Source: Rugamonas rubra (GTDB taxonomy: Bacteria > Pseudomonadota > Gammaproteobacteria > Burkholderiales > Burkholderiaceae_D). Taken from it: DNA of 64,000 nt. The notes under the pieces were generated by a model. That model searched no databases. It was not told where the DNA came from and worked only from the letters and a program-made list of their open reading frames with translations. A program made the translations under genes and the position numbers. Positions 38,380 to 48,031 of this stretch are shown here, piece by piece; positions within the stretch are counted from its first letter, which is position 1; every line of letters starts with the position of its first letter. Location: assembly GCF_900114705.1 (NCBI RefSeq), contig NZ_FOTW01000028.1, positions 31,341 to 95,340 of the forward strand. Direction: 5' to 3'.

Positions 38380-41300
38380 CTAGCGCAGTCTGTCGCTGCG
38401 CGCCAGCCAGCCGTTCAGGCGGCCGAGCCAGGTGCGCGCCGGCGCGCGCGCGTAGGCCCGCGCCGCCGCCACCCGCAGCGTCACCTCGGTGCCCTTGCCG
38501 GGAGCGCTCCACAACTCCACCTCGCCGGGGATCTTGCCGGCGCGCTCGCGCATGCCGGTCAGGCCCCAGTGGCCGGGCCGCCGGCCGGCGCGCAGCACCG
38601 TCTCGTCCATGCCCTTGCCGTCGTCGCGCACGCGCAGTTGGAACTGCTCGCGGCCGTAGATCAGCTCCAGTTCCACCTCGCCGGCGGCGCCGTGCTGGAA
38701 GGCGTTCTGCAGCGCCTCGCGGCCGATGTGGTAGACGTTTTCGCAGGCGTTCTCCGCCAGCGGCATCGGCTCGCCGGTCAGCGCCAGGCTGAAACGCGGC
38801 GGGTACTGCTCCTCCAGCGCCTGGCCGTACTGGGCGAAGGCCAGCGGCAGGTCGCCGCCGTGCGAGGGCTCGACGCGCAGGCCGGTCAGCTGGTTGCGTC
38901 CCTCGACCATCACCGCGTCGGCCTGGTCGAGGATCTTCTCGGCCAGCGCGCGCGCCTCGCCGTCGGCCGGCAGGCGCTTGAGCAGGGTCTGGAAGCGCAG
39001 GATCAGGCCCTGCACGCTTTGCAGGAAGGTGTCGTGCAGCGCGCGGGCGATGCGTTCGCGCTCGTCGAGGCGCTCGACCATGCGCTGTTGCAGCTGGCGC
39101 GTGACCTGGCGCATGCGCAGCACATATAGCAGCGACAGCAGGCCGGCCGCCACGGCCAGGCACAGGGCGGTGAACCAGCCGGTCTGCAGGAAGGACGGCC
39201 GGATGCTGAAACGCAGCGAGGCCGCTTGCGGGTTCCACATGCCGTCCTCGTTGGCCGCCATCACGCGGAACGTGTAGTCGCCCGGCGCCAGGTTGGTGTA
39301 GAAGGCCTGGCGCAGGCGGCCCGGATCGTGCCAGTCGGCGTCGTAGCCGTCGAGCCGGTAGCGGAAGGCGATCCGCTCCGGCATCGACAGGCCGAGCGCG
39401 GTGAAGTCGAGCCGCAGGGCGCGGGTGTTGGCCGGCAGCGCCAGGCCGGCGCGCGGCGGGTGGAAGCGGCCGTCGGCCGTCACGCCCTGGATCTGCAGCG
39501 GCGGCGGCAGCCGGTTGCGGCGGATGGCGGCCGGGTCGATCCAGCTGATCTGGCTGGCGGTGGACAACCACAGCCGGCCGTCGGAGGCCTCGACCAGCGA
39601 AGGCACCGGGCGGATCTGCGCGGCGGCGCCGACCAGGCCGTCGTGGGCGTCGAAGCGCTCGTAGGCGACGCCGCTGCCGGGCCGGCGCAGCGCGGCGGCC
39701 AGCTCGGCGGCGCCGATGTGGCTCAGGCCGTCGGCGCCGAACAGCCACAGCTCGCCGGCGCCGGTGCGCACGATGCCGGAGACGCCACGGAAGTCCTCGC
39801 CGTCGCGCCCGCGCAGCGGCACGAAGCGGCGGCGGGCGGCGTCGAACCAGGCCACGCCGCGCTCGCCGCCGGCCCACAGCTGGCCGTCGCGCCGGTACAG
39901 CGTCAGCACGGCGCCCAGTTCCAGGCCCTGGGCGGCGTCGTACACGGCGACGCCGCCGGCCTCGACGCGGGCGATGCGGTTGCGCGGATAGCCGGCCCAC
40001 AGCACGCCGTCGTCCTGCGTCAACAGGCTGACGGCGTAGCTGTCGGGCAGGCCGGCCAGGCCGCCGTTCTTGATCCAGTCGCCCTGGCGCAGCAGGTACA
40101 GGCCGGCGCGCGAGAACGACAACCACATGTCGGCGCCGCCGCCGTGGCTGATCGCCTGCAGGTCGTAGCCGTCGGCGGCCGGCGGCCGGGCGATGCGGCG
40201 CATCCGCGTGCCGTCGCGGCGCCATAGTTCCTGCTCGGCGCCGAGCCAGACGGCGCCGTCCGGCGCGCGGTAGGCGGCCGAGACGAAGGCGCGCGCCAGG
40301 ACGCCGCGCTGGCCCTCCGGGCCGAACAGGCGCAGCGGGCCGGCGCGGTCGCCCACCAGCATGCCGCCGCCGGCGCCGGGCAGCAGGAAGGCGTGGTCCA
40401 GCTGGGCCTCGGTGGGCACGGTGGCCAGGCGGTTGCGGCGCAAGCGGTCGACGCCGGCCGAGGTGCCGATCCACACATTGCCCTCGCGGTCCTGGAAGAA
40501 GCATTGCGGCAGGCCGCCGCTCAGGCCGTGGTCGCGGGTCAGCAGCTGGCCCGGCGGCGGCGGCAGATTCGGCCGGTCCGGCAGGCGGCGCTGCACGCTG
40601 TCGGCGCGCATCAGCCACATGTTGCCGTCGCGGTCGAAGTGCATGCCGCTGCCGGGCAGCTCGGCCTTGGCCGGCGTGCCGGCCGGCGGCGCCGAGGTGC
40701 GCATGCGGTAGTAGCTGTCGACCGCGTCCGAGGCCCACAAGGTGCCGTCCGGCGCCAGGCCCATGCCCATCAGGTCGAGCCGGGGCCAGGCCGGCGCGAA
40801 GCGCTGCTCGCCACGGCGGCGGAAGTAGACGCCGCCCTGCATCGAGATCCATTGCGTGCCGGCGCGGTCGAAGATCACTTGGCGGCCGATGCGCGAGGGC
40901 AGGCCCAGCTCGGCGCCGGCCGCCACGAAGCGGCCGCCCAGCAGGCGCGCCATGCCGTCGCGGGTGGCGGCCCAGACCACGCCGTCCGGCGCCCGGCTCA
41001 GGTGCATCACGGCGCCGTCGGGCAGGCCCTCGGCCACGCCGTAGTGCTCGGCGCGGCCGTGGTGGAAGTGGCTGACGCCGCCGAAGCGGTAGCCCAGCCA
41101 CAGGCCGCCCTCGGGCGGCGCGTACATCGCCAGCACGTTGGGCGACGACAGGGCGTTGCCGTCGATGGCGTCCATCCGCTCGAAGCGCTTGCCGTCGAAG
41201 CGGAACAGGCCGGTGGCGGTGGCCAGCCACAGCCAGCCGTCGCTGGTCTGCACGAAATTCAGCACGTCGACCGGCGCGCCGTCCTGCGCGCCCCAGCTGG

Positions 41301-41472
41301 TGTGGCTGAATTCGTCGAGCAGGCGCGGTCGCGCCGCGCCCGGCGCCGCTTGGGCGGGGGCCGCAGCGCGCGCCTGTGGCGGTGCCTGGGTCTGGCCGGG
41401 GCCGACCGTCAACAGCAGGGCGAGCGCCGCGACCAGGCGCCGCGCCGGCAATGGGAAAGTGTGAAATCGCAT
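38380..41472 (-). CDS. Large beta-propeller sensor histidine kinase
   Basis: This 1030-residue sensor has a signal peptide (about 1-28) and a long periplasmic region (about 50-680) of two-component propeller repeats (GLWLGYRFGGVSHF, GVVWAATRDGMARL, NVWIGTSAGVDRLR). A Y_Y_Y immunoglobulin-like domain follows (IAFRYRLDGYDADWHDPGRL), then one membrane helix near 770. The cytoplasmic HisKA_3 domain has phospho-His813 in RIARALHDTFLQ, and the ATPase has GREALQNAFQHG and DDGKGMD. The periplasmic platform probably senses a polysaccharide or peptide. The response regulator at 37672-38364 is convergent with it. Confidence 0.93.
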   Translation of the reverse strand: MRFHTFPLPARRLVAALALLLTVGPGQTQAPPQARAAAPAQAAPGAARPRLLDEFSHTSWGAQDGAPVDVLNFVQTSDGWLWLATATGLFRFDGKRFERMDAIDGNALSSPNVLAMYAPPEGGLWLGYRFGGVSHFHHGRAEHYGVAEGLPDGAVMHLSRAPDGVVWAATRDGMARLLGGRFVAAGAELGLPSRIGRQVIFDRAGTQWISMQGGVYFRRRGEQRFAPAWPRLDLMGMGLAPDGTLWASDAVDSYYRMRTSAPPAGTPAKAELPGSGMHFDRDGNMWLMRADSVQRRLPDRPNLPPPPGQLLTRDHGLSGGLPQCFFQDREGNVWIGTSAGVDRLRRNRLATVPTEAQLDHAFLLPGAGGGMLVGDRAGPLRLFGPEGQRGVLARAFVSAAYRAPDGAVWLGAEQELWRRDGTRMRRIARPPAADGYDLQAISHGGGADMWLSFSRAGLYLLRQGDWIKNGGLAGLPDSYAVSLLTQDDGVLWAGYPRNRIARVEAGGVAVYDAAQGLELGAVLTLYRRDGQLWAGGERGVAWFDAARRRFVPLRGRDGEDFRGVSGIVRTGAGELWLFGADGLSHIGAAELAAALRRPGSGVAYERFDAHDGLVGAAAQIRPVPSLVEASDGRLWLSTASQISWIDPAAIRRNRLPPPLQIQGVTADGRFHPPRAGLALPANTRALRLDFTALGLSMPERIAFRYRLDGYDADWHDPGRLRQAFYTNLAPGDYTFRVMAANEDGMWNPQAASLRFSIRPSFLQTGWFTALCLAVAAGLLSLLYVLRMRQVTRQLQQRMVERLDERERIARALHDTFLQSVQGLILRFQTLLKRLPADGEARALAEKILDQADAVMVEGRNQLTGLRVEPSHGGDLPLAFAQYGQALEEQYPPRFSLALTGEPMPLAENACENVYHIGREALQNAFQHGAAGEVELELIYGREQFQLRVRDDGKGMDETVLRAGRRPGHWGLTGMRERAGKIPGEVELWSAPGKGTEVTLRVAAARAYARAPARTWLGRLNGWLARSDRLR

Positions 41473-41663
41473 GGCCGGCATCTTAACATCGACTTGACGC
41501 AAAGTTAACGCCGTGTGCGCGTTGGCCGGCTCCCTCCAAGGGGGGAGGCTGCGCTCACTTGTATTGGTGATTCGCCAAGCCACGCCGCTGGCTATGCTGG
41601 TGGTACTCGCCGTGGTGCGCCGTGAGGGCGCGGCGGCGGGTCACCACCACCAGGGAGCAAGCA

Positions 41664-42674
41664 ATGACAACAGAAGACCAGGCGCCGGAATTGAACCGGC
41701 GCCGCCGCAGCGTGCTGCTGGCAGGTGCCGGCGCGGGGGCCGGCGTCGCGCTGACCGCCGGCCTGCCGCTGGCCGCGATGGCGGCGCAGAAGGCCGGCGC
41801 CGCCCAGGCGCCACACCATTCACATTCCAAAGGAGTCAAACAGATGGGCACTATCACCACCCGCGACGGCGTAGAACTGTATTACAAGGACTGGGGGCCG
41901 CGCAACGGCCAACCGATCGTCTTCAGCCACGGCTGGCCGCTCAATTCGGACAGCTGGGAATCGCAGATGATGTTCCTGGCCTCGCAGGGCTACCGCTGCG
42001 TGGCGCACGACCGCCGTGGCCACGGCCGCTCCAGCCAGCCGTGGGACGGCAACGACATGGACCACTACGCCGACGACCTGGCCCAGGTGATCGACAAGCT
42101 GGACCTGAAGAACGCCGTGCTGTTCGGCTTTTCCACCGGCGGCGGCGAAGTGGCGCGCTACATCGGCCGCCACGGCACCAAGCGCGTCGCCAAGGCCGGC
42201 CTGATCTCGTCGGTGCCGCCGCAAATGCTGCAGACCGCCGCCAACCCGGGCGGCCTGCCGCTGAAGGTGTTCGACGACATCCGCGCCGGCTCGCTGGCCG
42301 ACCGCGCGCAGCTCTACCAGAACATCGCCAGCGGCCCGTTCTTCGGCTTCAACCGGCCCGGCGCCAAGGTCTCGCAGGGCATGATCAGCTGGTGGTGCGC
42401 GCAGGGCATGCAGGCCGGCCACAAGAACACCTACGACTGCATCAAGGCCTTCTCCGAGACCGACTTCAGCGAGGATCTGAAGAAGTTCAACATCCCGACC
42501 CTGATCGTGCACGGCGACGACGATCAGATCGTGCCGATCGACGCCGCCGGCCGCGCCGCCGCCAAGCTGGTGAAGAACGCCACGCTGCTGGTCTACGCCG
42601 GCGCGCCGCACGGCTTGACCGACACCCACAAGGACAAGCTCAACGCCGACATGCTCGCCTTCATCAAGGGCTGA
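41664..42674 (+). CDS. Tat-exported alpha/beta hydrolase (haloperoxidase-like)
   Basis: This 336-residue protein has a twin-arginine leader (NRRRRSVLLAGAGAGAGVAL) ending near residue 37. An alpha/beta hydrolase of the non-haem chloroperoxidase/esterase type follows, with nucleophile Ser in GFSTGGGE, acid Asp in HGDDDQIVP and His in GAPHGLT. It opens a likely six-gene operon with an isochorismatase-like protein 37 bp downstream. The substrate is unknown. The export signal is unusual for this subfamily, so activity in the periplasm is expected. Confidence 0.88.
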   Translation: MTTEDQAPELNRRRRSVLLAGAGAGAGVALTAGLPLAAMAAQKAGAAQAPHHSHSKGVKQMGTITTRDGVELYYKDWGPRNGQPIVFSHGWPLNSDSWESQMMFLASQGYRCVAHDRRGHGRSSQPWDGNDMDHYADDLAQVIDKLDLKNAVLFGFSTGGGEVARYIGRHGTKRVAKAGLISSVPPQMLQTAANPGGLPLKVFDDIRAGSLADRAQLYQNIASGPFFGFNRPGAKVSQGMISWWCAQGMQAGHKNTYDCIKAFSETDFSEDLKKFNIPTLIVHGDDDQIVPIDAAGRAAAKLVKNATLLVYAGAPHGLTDTHKDKLNADMLAFIKG

Positions 42675-42711
42675 GCCCCATCCCATCTCATTGAACGCAA
42701 AGGAAACCACC

Positions 42712-43365
42712 ATGTCCATCAAAGCCACCCCAACCCCCGGTTCGCAATTGATCTCGCCGCACGACCACACGCTGATCATGATCGACCACCAGTCGCAAAT
42801 GGCCTTCGCCACCCACTCGATCGACGCCGTCACCCTGCGCAGCAACGCCGCCCTGGTGGCCAGCGCGGCGGCCGGCTTCGGCGTCTCGACCATCGTCACC
42901 TCGGTGGCCGAGAAGAGCTTCTCCGGGCCGATCTTCGACGAGATCAAGGCCGCCTTCCCGCGCCTGGAGGTGAGCGACCGCACCTCGATGAACACCTGGG
43001 AGGACGCCAACGTCATCGCCCGCGTCAACGCCATCGGCAAGGACCGCCTGGTGCTGGCCGGCCTGTGGACCTCGGTGTGCATCGTCGGCCCGGCGCTGTC
43101 GGCGCTGGAGCAGGGCTACGAGGTGTATGTGATCGCCGACTGCTGCGGCGACGTCTCGGCCGAGGCGCACCAGCGCGCCATGGACCGCATGGTGCAGGCC
43201 GGCGCGCGTCCGATGACCTCGCTGCAGTACATGCTAGAACTGCAGCGCGACTGGGCCCGTGGCGAGACCTACGAGCTGACCACCGGCATCGCCAAGAAGT
43301 TCGGCGGCGCCTACGGCCTGGGCATCATCTACGCCCAGACCATGTTCAACGCCCACGAGGGCTAA
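42712..43365 (+). CDS. Isochorismatase-family cysteine hydrolase
   Basis: This 217-residue protein has the cysteine hydrolase fold with Asp in MIDHQSQMAF, Lys in VAEKSF and Cys in LAGLWTSVCIVG. Such enzymes hydrolyse amide or ether bonds (nicotinamide, N-carbamoyl compounds, isochorismate). AGGAAACCACC lies just upstream of the ATG. It follows the hydrolase in the operon. Together with the amidohydrolase it suggests degradation or detoxification of some amide-bearing compound. Confidence 0.88.
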   Translation: MSIKATPTPGSQLISPHDHTLIMIDHQSQMAFATHSIDAVTLRSNAALVASAAAGFGVSTIVTSVAEKSFSGPIFDEIKAAFPRLEVSDRTSMNTWEDANVIARVNAIGKDRLVLAGLWTSVCIVGPALSALEQGYEVYVIADCCGDVSAEAHQRAMDRMVQAGARPMTSLQYMLELQRDWARGETYELTTGIAKKFGGAYGLGIIYAQTMFNAHEG

Positions 43366-43472
43366 GCCCGGCGCGGCCGCGCCGCGCCTCGCCAAGCTGC
43401 GCCCGTCCCGCAACGGCCGGCGTGGCGGGACGGGCGCGGCCGCCCCGGCGACCCATCCATTGGAGCCTCATC

Positions 43473-43742
43473 ATGAAAATTTACCTGGTATCGTTGGCGG
43501 CGGGACTGCTGGTCGGCGTCATCTACGGCGTGCTCGACGTGCGCTCGCCGGCGCCGCCGGTGATCGCCCTGGTCGGCCTGCTCGGCATCCTGCTGGGCGA
43601 ACAAATCCCCCCGCTGGTACGCCAGTGGCGCGCGCCGGAGGCGGCCAAGGTGGCCTGGTTCGGCGACCAGGTCAAGCCGCACTGTTTCGGCCAACTGCCC
43701 GGCGCCGCCGACAAGAGCAAGACCGCCAAGGCCGACGCCTGA
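43473..43742 (+). CDS. XapX-domain small membrane protein
   Basis: This 89-residue protein has two membrane helices (VSLAAGLLVGVIYGVLDV and PPVIALVGLLGILLGEQI) matching the XapX/DUF1427 domain. A soluble tail contains HCFGQL and Lys-rich KSKTAKADA. XapX proteins occur in xanthosine- and amidohydrolase-linked clusters, but the molecular role is unknown. It lies 107 bp after the cysteine hydrolase and 24 bp before the amidohydrolase, inside the operon. Confidence 0.82.
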   Translation: MKIYLVSLAAGLLVGVIYGVLDVRSPAPPVIALVGLLGILLGEQIPPLVRQWRAPEAAKVAWFGDQVKPHCFGQLPGAADKSKTAKADA

Positions 43743-43766
43743 CCCTTCACCCCGGAGTCCCCCGAC

Positions 43767-45689
43767 ATGAGCACTAACAGCAGCACCACCCATCCGGACC
43801 TGATCCTGCATCGCGGCCTGTTCACCACGCTGGACCGAGGCAATCCGCACGCCGAGGCGGTGGCCATCAAGGACGGTCGCTTCAGCCGCGTCGGCCGCGC
43901 CGACGAGATCATGGCACTGGCCGGCCCGGCCACGCGCGTCATCGACCTGAAGGGCAAGCGCGTGCTACCCGGCCTGATCGACAACCACATCCACATCATC
44001 CGTGGCGGCCTCAATTTCAACCTCGAACTGCGCTGGGACGGCGTGCGCAGCCTGGCCGACGCGATGGCCATGCTCAAGGCGCAAGTGGCGATCACGCCGG
44101 CGCCGCAGTGGGTGCGGGTGGTGGGCGGCTTCACCGAACACCAGTTCGTCGAGAAGCGCCTGCCGACCATCGAGGAGCTCAACGCGGTGGCGCCGGACAC
44201 GCCGGTGTTCATCCTGCACCTGTACGACCGCGCGCTGCTGAACGGTGCCGCGCTGCGTGCCGTCGGCTACACCAAGGACACGCCGGAGCCGCACGGCGGC
44301 CAGATCCTGCGCGACGGCGCCGGCAACCCGACCGGCCTGCTGCTGGCCAAGCCCAACGCCGCCATCCTGTATTCCACGCTGGCGAAGGGGCCCAAGCTGC
44401 CGATGGAGTACCAGCTCAACTCGACGCGCCACTTCATGCGCGAGCTGAACCGGCTAGGCGTGACCGGCGCGCTGGACGCCGGCGGCGGCTTCCAAAACTA
44501 TCCCGAGGACTACCAGGTGATCCAACAGCTAGCCGACGCCGGCCAACTGACCATCCGCCTGGCCTACAACCTGTTCACGCAAAAGCCGCAGCAGGAAAAG
44601 GACGACTTCCTCAACTGGACCAAGAGCTCGACCTACCAGCAGGGCGACGACTACTTCCGCCACAACGGCGCCGGCGAGATGCTGACCTTCTCGGCGGCCG
44701 ACTTCGAGGACTTCCGCCAGCCGCGCCCCGACATGCCGGCCAACATGGAGGACGACCTGGAGGGCGTGGTGCGGGTGCTGGCGCAGAACCGCTGGCCGTG
44801 GCGCATGCACGCCACCTACGACGAGACCATCAGCCGCGCCCTCGACGTGTTCGAGAAGGTCAACCAGGAGATCCCGCTGACGGGCTTGAACTGGTTCTTC
44901 GACCACGCCGAAACCGTCTCCGACCAGTCGATCGACCGCATCGCTGCGCTGGGCGGCGGCATCGCCGTGCAGCACCGCATGGCCTACCAGGGCGAGTACT
45001 TCGTCGAGCGCTACGGCCACGGCGCGGCCGAGGCGACGCCGCCGGTGGCCAAGATCCTGGCGGCCGGCGTGAAGGTTTCGGCCGGCACCGACGCCACCCG
45101 GGTCGCCTCGTACAACCCGTGGGTGTCGCTGGCCTGGCTGGTCACCGGTAAAACCGTGGGAGGCATGCAGATGTACCCGCGCGCCAACTGCCTGGACCGC
45201 GAGACGGCGCTGCGCATGTGGACCGAGAACACCACCTGGTTCTCCAACGAGGTGGGCAAGAAGGGCCGCATCGAGGTGGGCCAGCTGGCCGACTTGATGG
45301 TGCCGGACCGCGACTTCTTCGCCTGCGCCGAAAGCGAGATCGCCGACATGAGCGCGCGCCTGACCATCGTCGGCGGCAAGGTGGTCTACGCCTCCGGCGA
45401 GTTCGCCGAACTCGACCAGGCGCCACCGCCGGCCATGCCGGACTGGTCGCCGGTGCGCCGCTTCGGCGGCTACGCCGGCTGGGGCGAGCAACTGGGCCGT
45501 GGCGCGGCAGCGCGCAAGGAGCAAGAGAAGCAGGAACTGCTGCGGCGCCAGCAGCAGGCCGCCTGCGGCTGCGCCCACCAGTGCAATGTGCACGGCCACC
45601 AGCACGCCACCGCCTGGACCAGCAAGCTGCCGATCGCCGACCTGAAGGGCTTCTGGGGCGCGCTGGGCTGCGCCTGCTGGGCGGTGTGA
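43767..45689 (+). CDS. Amidohydrolase (YtcJ-like) with Cys/His-rich tail
   Basis: This 640-residue metal-dependent hydrolase of the amidohydrolase-3 type has metal motifs DNHIHI near 73, FDHAETVSD for a further His, and SAGTDATRV for the catalytic Asp. The C-terminus (about 600-640) carries CGCAHQCNVHGHQH followed by GCACWAV, a cluster of Cys and His not typical of the family. It may bind an extra metal or haem. It lies between the XapX and DoxX genes. The substrate is unknown. Confidence 0.87.
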   Translation: MSTNSSTTHPDLILHRGLFTTLDRGNPHAEAVAIKDGRFSRVGRADEIMALAGPATRVIDLKGKRVLPGLIDNHIHIIRGGLNFNLELRWDGVRSLADAMAMLKAQVAITPAPQWVRVVGGFTEHQFVEKRLPTIEELNAVAPDTPVFILHLYDRALLNGAALRAVGYTKDTPEPHGGQILRDGAGNPTGLLLAKPNAAILYSTLAKGPKLPMEYQLNSTRHFMRELNRLGVTGALDAGGGFQNYPEDYQVIQQLADAGQLTIRLAYNLFTQKPQQEKDDFLNWTKSSTYQQGDDYFRHNGAGEMLTFSAADFEDFRQPRPDMPANMEDDLEGVVRVLAQNRWPWRMHATYDETISRALDVFEKVNQEIPLTGLNWFFDHAETVSDQSIDRIAALGGGIAVQHRMAYQGEYFVERYGHGAAEATPPVAKILAAGVKVSAGTDATRVASYNPWVSLAWLVTGKTVGGMQMYPRANCLDRETALRMWTENTTWFSNEVGKKGRIEVGQLADLMVPDRDFFACAESEIADMSARLTIVGGKVVYASGEFAELDQAPPPAMPDWSPVRRFGGYAGWGEQLGRGAAARKEQEKQELLRRQQQAACGCAHQCNVHGHQHATAWTSKLPIADLKGFWGALGCACWAV

Positions 45690-45705
45690 GATGGAGCGCG
45701 ACGCC

Positions 45706-46245
45706 ATGAACCGACCGCCGCAGCAGGCAACGCAAGCGCCAGCGCGGCAAGCCGCGCAGCAACCACGACCGCAGGCAGCGCAGCGGCCACCACACCAGCC
45801 AAGTGCGGCGCTTGACGGCCAGGGTTTCGCCGGCCGCCTGCGCGCGCTGGCCGGTGCGCCCGCAGTGCGCTGGCTGTGTTTGCTGTTGTTGTGCGCCGCC
45901 TACCTGCAGGGCGGCTTCAATAAGCTGAGCGACTTCGCCGGCGCCGTCGGCGAGATGCGCCATTTCGGCCTGGCGCCGGCCTGGCCGTTGGCGGCGCTGG
46001 TCATCGCCGGCGAGCTGGGTGCCTCGGCGCTGATCCTGAGCGGCTTCCATCGCTGGCTCGGTGCCGGCTTCCTGGCGCTGTTCACGCTGGCCGCCACGCT
46101 GGTCGCCAATCGCTACTGGGAGATGGCCGGCATGGAGCGCTTCATGGCAGCGAACAGCTTCTACGAGCACCTCGGCCTGGCCGGCGCCTTCCTGCTGGTG
46201 GCCTGGCACGACCTACAAGGGCCGGCCCCGGCCGGGCGGCGCTGA
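45706..46245 (+). CDS. DoxX-family membrane protein
   Basis: This 179-residue protein has an N-terminal Gln/Pro/Ala-rich, probably disordered stretch (1-45) followed by four membrane helices with the DoxX pattern (CLLLLCAAYLQGGFNKLSDF, GELGASALILSGF, ATLVANRYWEM). DoxX relatives often sit beside hydrolases and redox genes. The start with GGAG nearby was chosen over an ATG 15 bp upstream. It is 16 bp after the amidohydrolase stop. Confidence 0.8.
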   Translation: MNRPPQQATQAPARQAAQQPRPQAAQRPPHQPSAALDGQGFAGRLRALAGAPAVRWLCLLLLCAAYLQGGFNKLSDFAGAVGEMRHFGLAPAWPLAALVIAGELGASALILSGFHRWLGAGFLALFTLAATLVANRYWEMAGMERFMAANSFYEHLGLAGAFLLVAWHDLQGPAPAGRR

Positions 46246-46246
46246 C

Positions 46247-46924
46247 ATGGCGGCCAGCCAGGCGCCGGTCGGCGCGGCGCCGATGGACGGCCCGCTGTTG
46301 GGTTTTGTCGCCGGCTATGTCGACACCCTGTGCTTCATCGGCCTGTTCGGCCTCTTCACCGCCCATGTGACGGGGAACTTCGTGCTGATCGGCCGCGCCC
46401 TGGTGCAGCCCAACCACGACATCCTGCTCAAGCTGCTGGTGTTCCCCGTGTTCGTGCTGTTCGTCGGCCTGACGCGGGCGCTGGTGCTGCGCTGGCAGCG
46501 CCTGGGCGCGCCGGCGCTGCGCAACTGCATGCTGCTGCAGTTGCTGCTGCTGTTGGCCGGCGCCGCGTTGGGCTGGCTGGCGGCGCCCTCGGCCCGGCCT
46601 GGCGCGCCCGTCGTGCTGTTGACCGGCATGGTGTGCGCGGCGGCGATGGCGGTGCAGAACGCCTACGGCAAGCTGTTGATGCCGGGCGGGGCCGCCACCA
46701 CGGTCATGACGGGCAATGTGACCCAGCTGGTGATCGAGCTGGTCGACTGGCTGCGCGGCCACGGCGGCGCCCGGGAGCGCGCCGCCGTACTGTGCTGGCC
46801 GGTGCTGGCCTTCGCCGGCGGCGCCGTCGCCGGCGCCTACGCCTTCGTGCTGTGCGGCTTCGCCGGGCTGTTAGTGCCGAGCTTGCTGCTGGCGCGGCTG
46901 GCGTGGCGGCGCGGCGAATACTGA
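46247..46924 (+). CDS. DUF1275 (YoaK-like) membrane protein
   Basis: This 225-residue protein has six likely membrane helices and the DUF1275 signature GFVAGYVDTLCFIGLFGLFT then AHVTGNFVLIG, repeated later as TTVMTGNVTQLVIEL. The family resembles small transporters of unknown substrate. Its ATG lies 1 bp past the DoxX stop, so it is the last gene of the operon. The internal VTGN repeats suggest a duplicated three-helix unit. Confidence 0.88.
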   Translation: MAASQAPVGAAPMDGPLLGFVAGYVDTLCFIGLFGLFTAHVTGNFVLIGRALVQPNHDILLKLLVFPVFVLFVGLTRALVLRWQRLGAPALRNCMLLQLLLLLAGAALGWLAAPSARPGAPVVLLTGMVCAAAMAVQNAYGKLLMPGGAATTVMTGNVTQLVIELVDWLRGHGGARERAAVLCWPVLAFAGGAVAGAYAFVLCGFAGLLVPSLLLARLAWRRGEY

Positions 46925-47049
46925 GGTCGGCGCGCAACAATCCGTCCGCCGCCGCCGATCTGCACTACAATCGGGGTCGTATTTGGCGTTGCGCCATGCC
47001 GCGTCGCGGCCATGGGCGGTGCGCCGTTTCCCACCCCGAGGTAGCACCC

Positions 47050-47823
47050 ATGATTCCGATTGCCCCCAACGAAGCCGGACCCGCCGGCTGCGGCCAATGT
47101 AAGAGCGAGGTGCCGCTCGGTTTCGACTTCGAGTACGCCTACCAGCCCATCGTCGATCTGCATACTTCCAGCGTTTTCGCCCATGAGGCGCTGGTGCGCG
47201 GGCCGAACGGCGAGTCGGCCCAGTCGGTGCTGGCGCAGGTGAACGACAGCAACCGCTACCAGTTCGACCAGGCCTGCCGCGTCAAGGCGATACGCGGCGC
47301 GGCCGAGCTGGGCATCCAGGAGTTGTTGTCGATCAATTTCCTGCCGAACGCCGTGTACCGGCCGGAGGCTTGCATCCGCAGCACCTTCAACGCGGCGCGC
47401 GAGTACGGCTTCCCCATCGAACGAATCATCTTCGAAGTGACCGAGGGCGAGCAGGTGGCGGACCGGGCGCACCTGGTCAACATCTTCCGCGAGTACCGCC
47501 GCTTCGGCTTCAGCACGGCGATCGACGACTTCGGCGCCGGTTACGCCGGCTTGAACCTGCTGGCCGAGTTCCAGCCCGATATCGTCAAGATCGACATGGA
47601 GCTGGTGCGCGACGTCGACAGCAGCCGGGCCAAACAGGCCATCGTGCGCGGCATCGTGTCGATTTGCACGGCGCTGGACGTGCGCGTGCTGGCCGAAGGC
47701 ATAGAGACCCCGGCCGAGCGCGATTTCCTGCGCGCGGCCGGCATCGAGCTGATGCAGGGATACCTGTTCTGCCGGCCCGCCTTCCGCGCCATCGGCGTGA
47801 TTGCGCCCGGGTCGCTGGCCTAG
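47050..47823 (+). CDS. EAL-domain c-di-GMP phosphodiesterase
   Basis: This 257-residue stand-alone EAL protein has EAL at about 46-48 (HEALVRG), FEVTEGEQ, DDFGAGYAGL, KIDMELVRD and AEGIET, all the main metal and catalytic motifs. It resembles the EAL half of YcgF/BluF-type proteins. An N-terminal CGQC motif (Cys14, Cys17) is extra. It probably cleaves c-di-GMP to pGpG, opposing diguanylate cyclases such as the one at the left end. It is monocistronic, with an intergenic promoter of about 125 bp. Confidence 0.9.
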   Translation: MIPIAPNEAGPAGCGQCKSEVPLGFDFEYAYQPIVDLHTSSVFAHEALVRGPNGESAQSVLAQVNDSNRYQFDQACRVKAIRGAAELGIQELLSINFLPNAVYRPEACIRSTFNAAREYGFPIERIIFEVTEGEQVADRAHLVNIFREYRRFGFSTAIDDFGAGYAGLNLLAEFQPDIVKIDMELVRDVDSSRAKQAIVRGIVSICTALDVRVLAEGIETPAERDFLRAAGIELMQGYLFCRPAFRAIGVIAPGSLA

Positions 47824-48031
47824 CGCGCTTGGCTGACCGTAGCGGTCCTCAAGGGCCAACGAGCGTTGGTAGCGCTATCCCAACACTGTTGTAAAAATTA
47901 CAAAGCAGTAGTGCGTTTGCTCTAAAATACCCGCCATTTCAATGCCATAAGAGCAACTCCGCGATCCATTTTCTGTTGTAGACTTGTTGCCTTGCATCAA
48001 CTTTCTCAATAAAAAACAATCAGGGGTAAAG

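Noticed and set aside
38300..41230. 976-residue alternative frame inside the histidine kinase
   Set aside because: It is an Arg/Pro/Ala-rich shadow frame of the kinase gene, without any motif.
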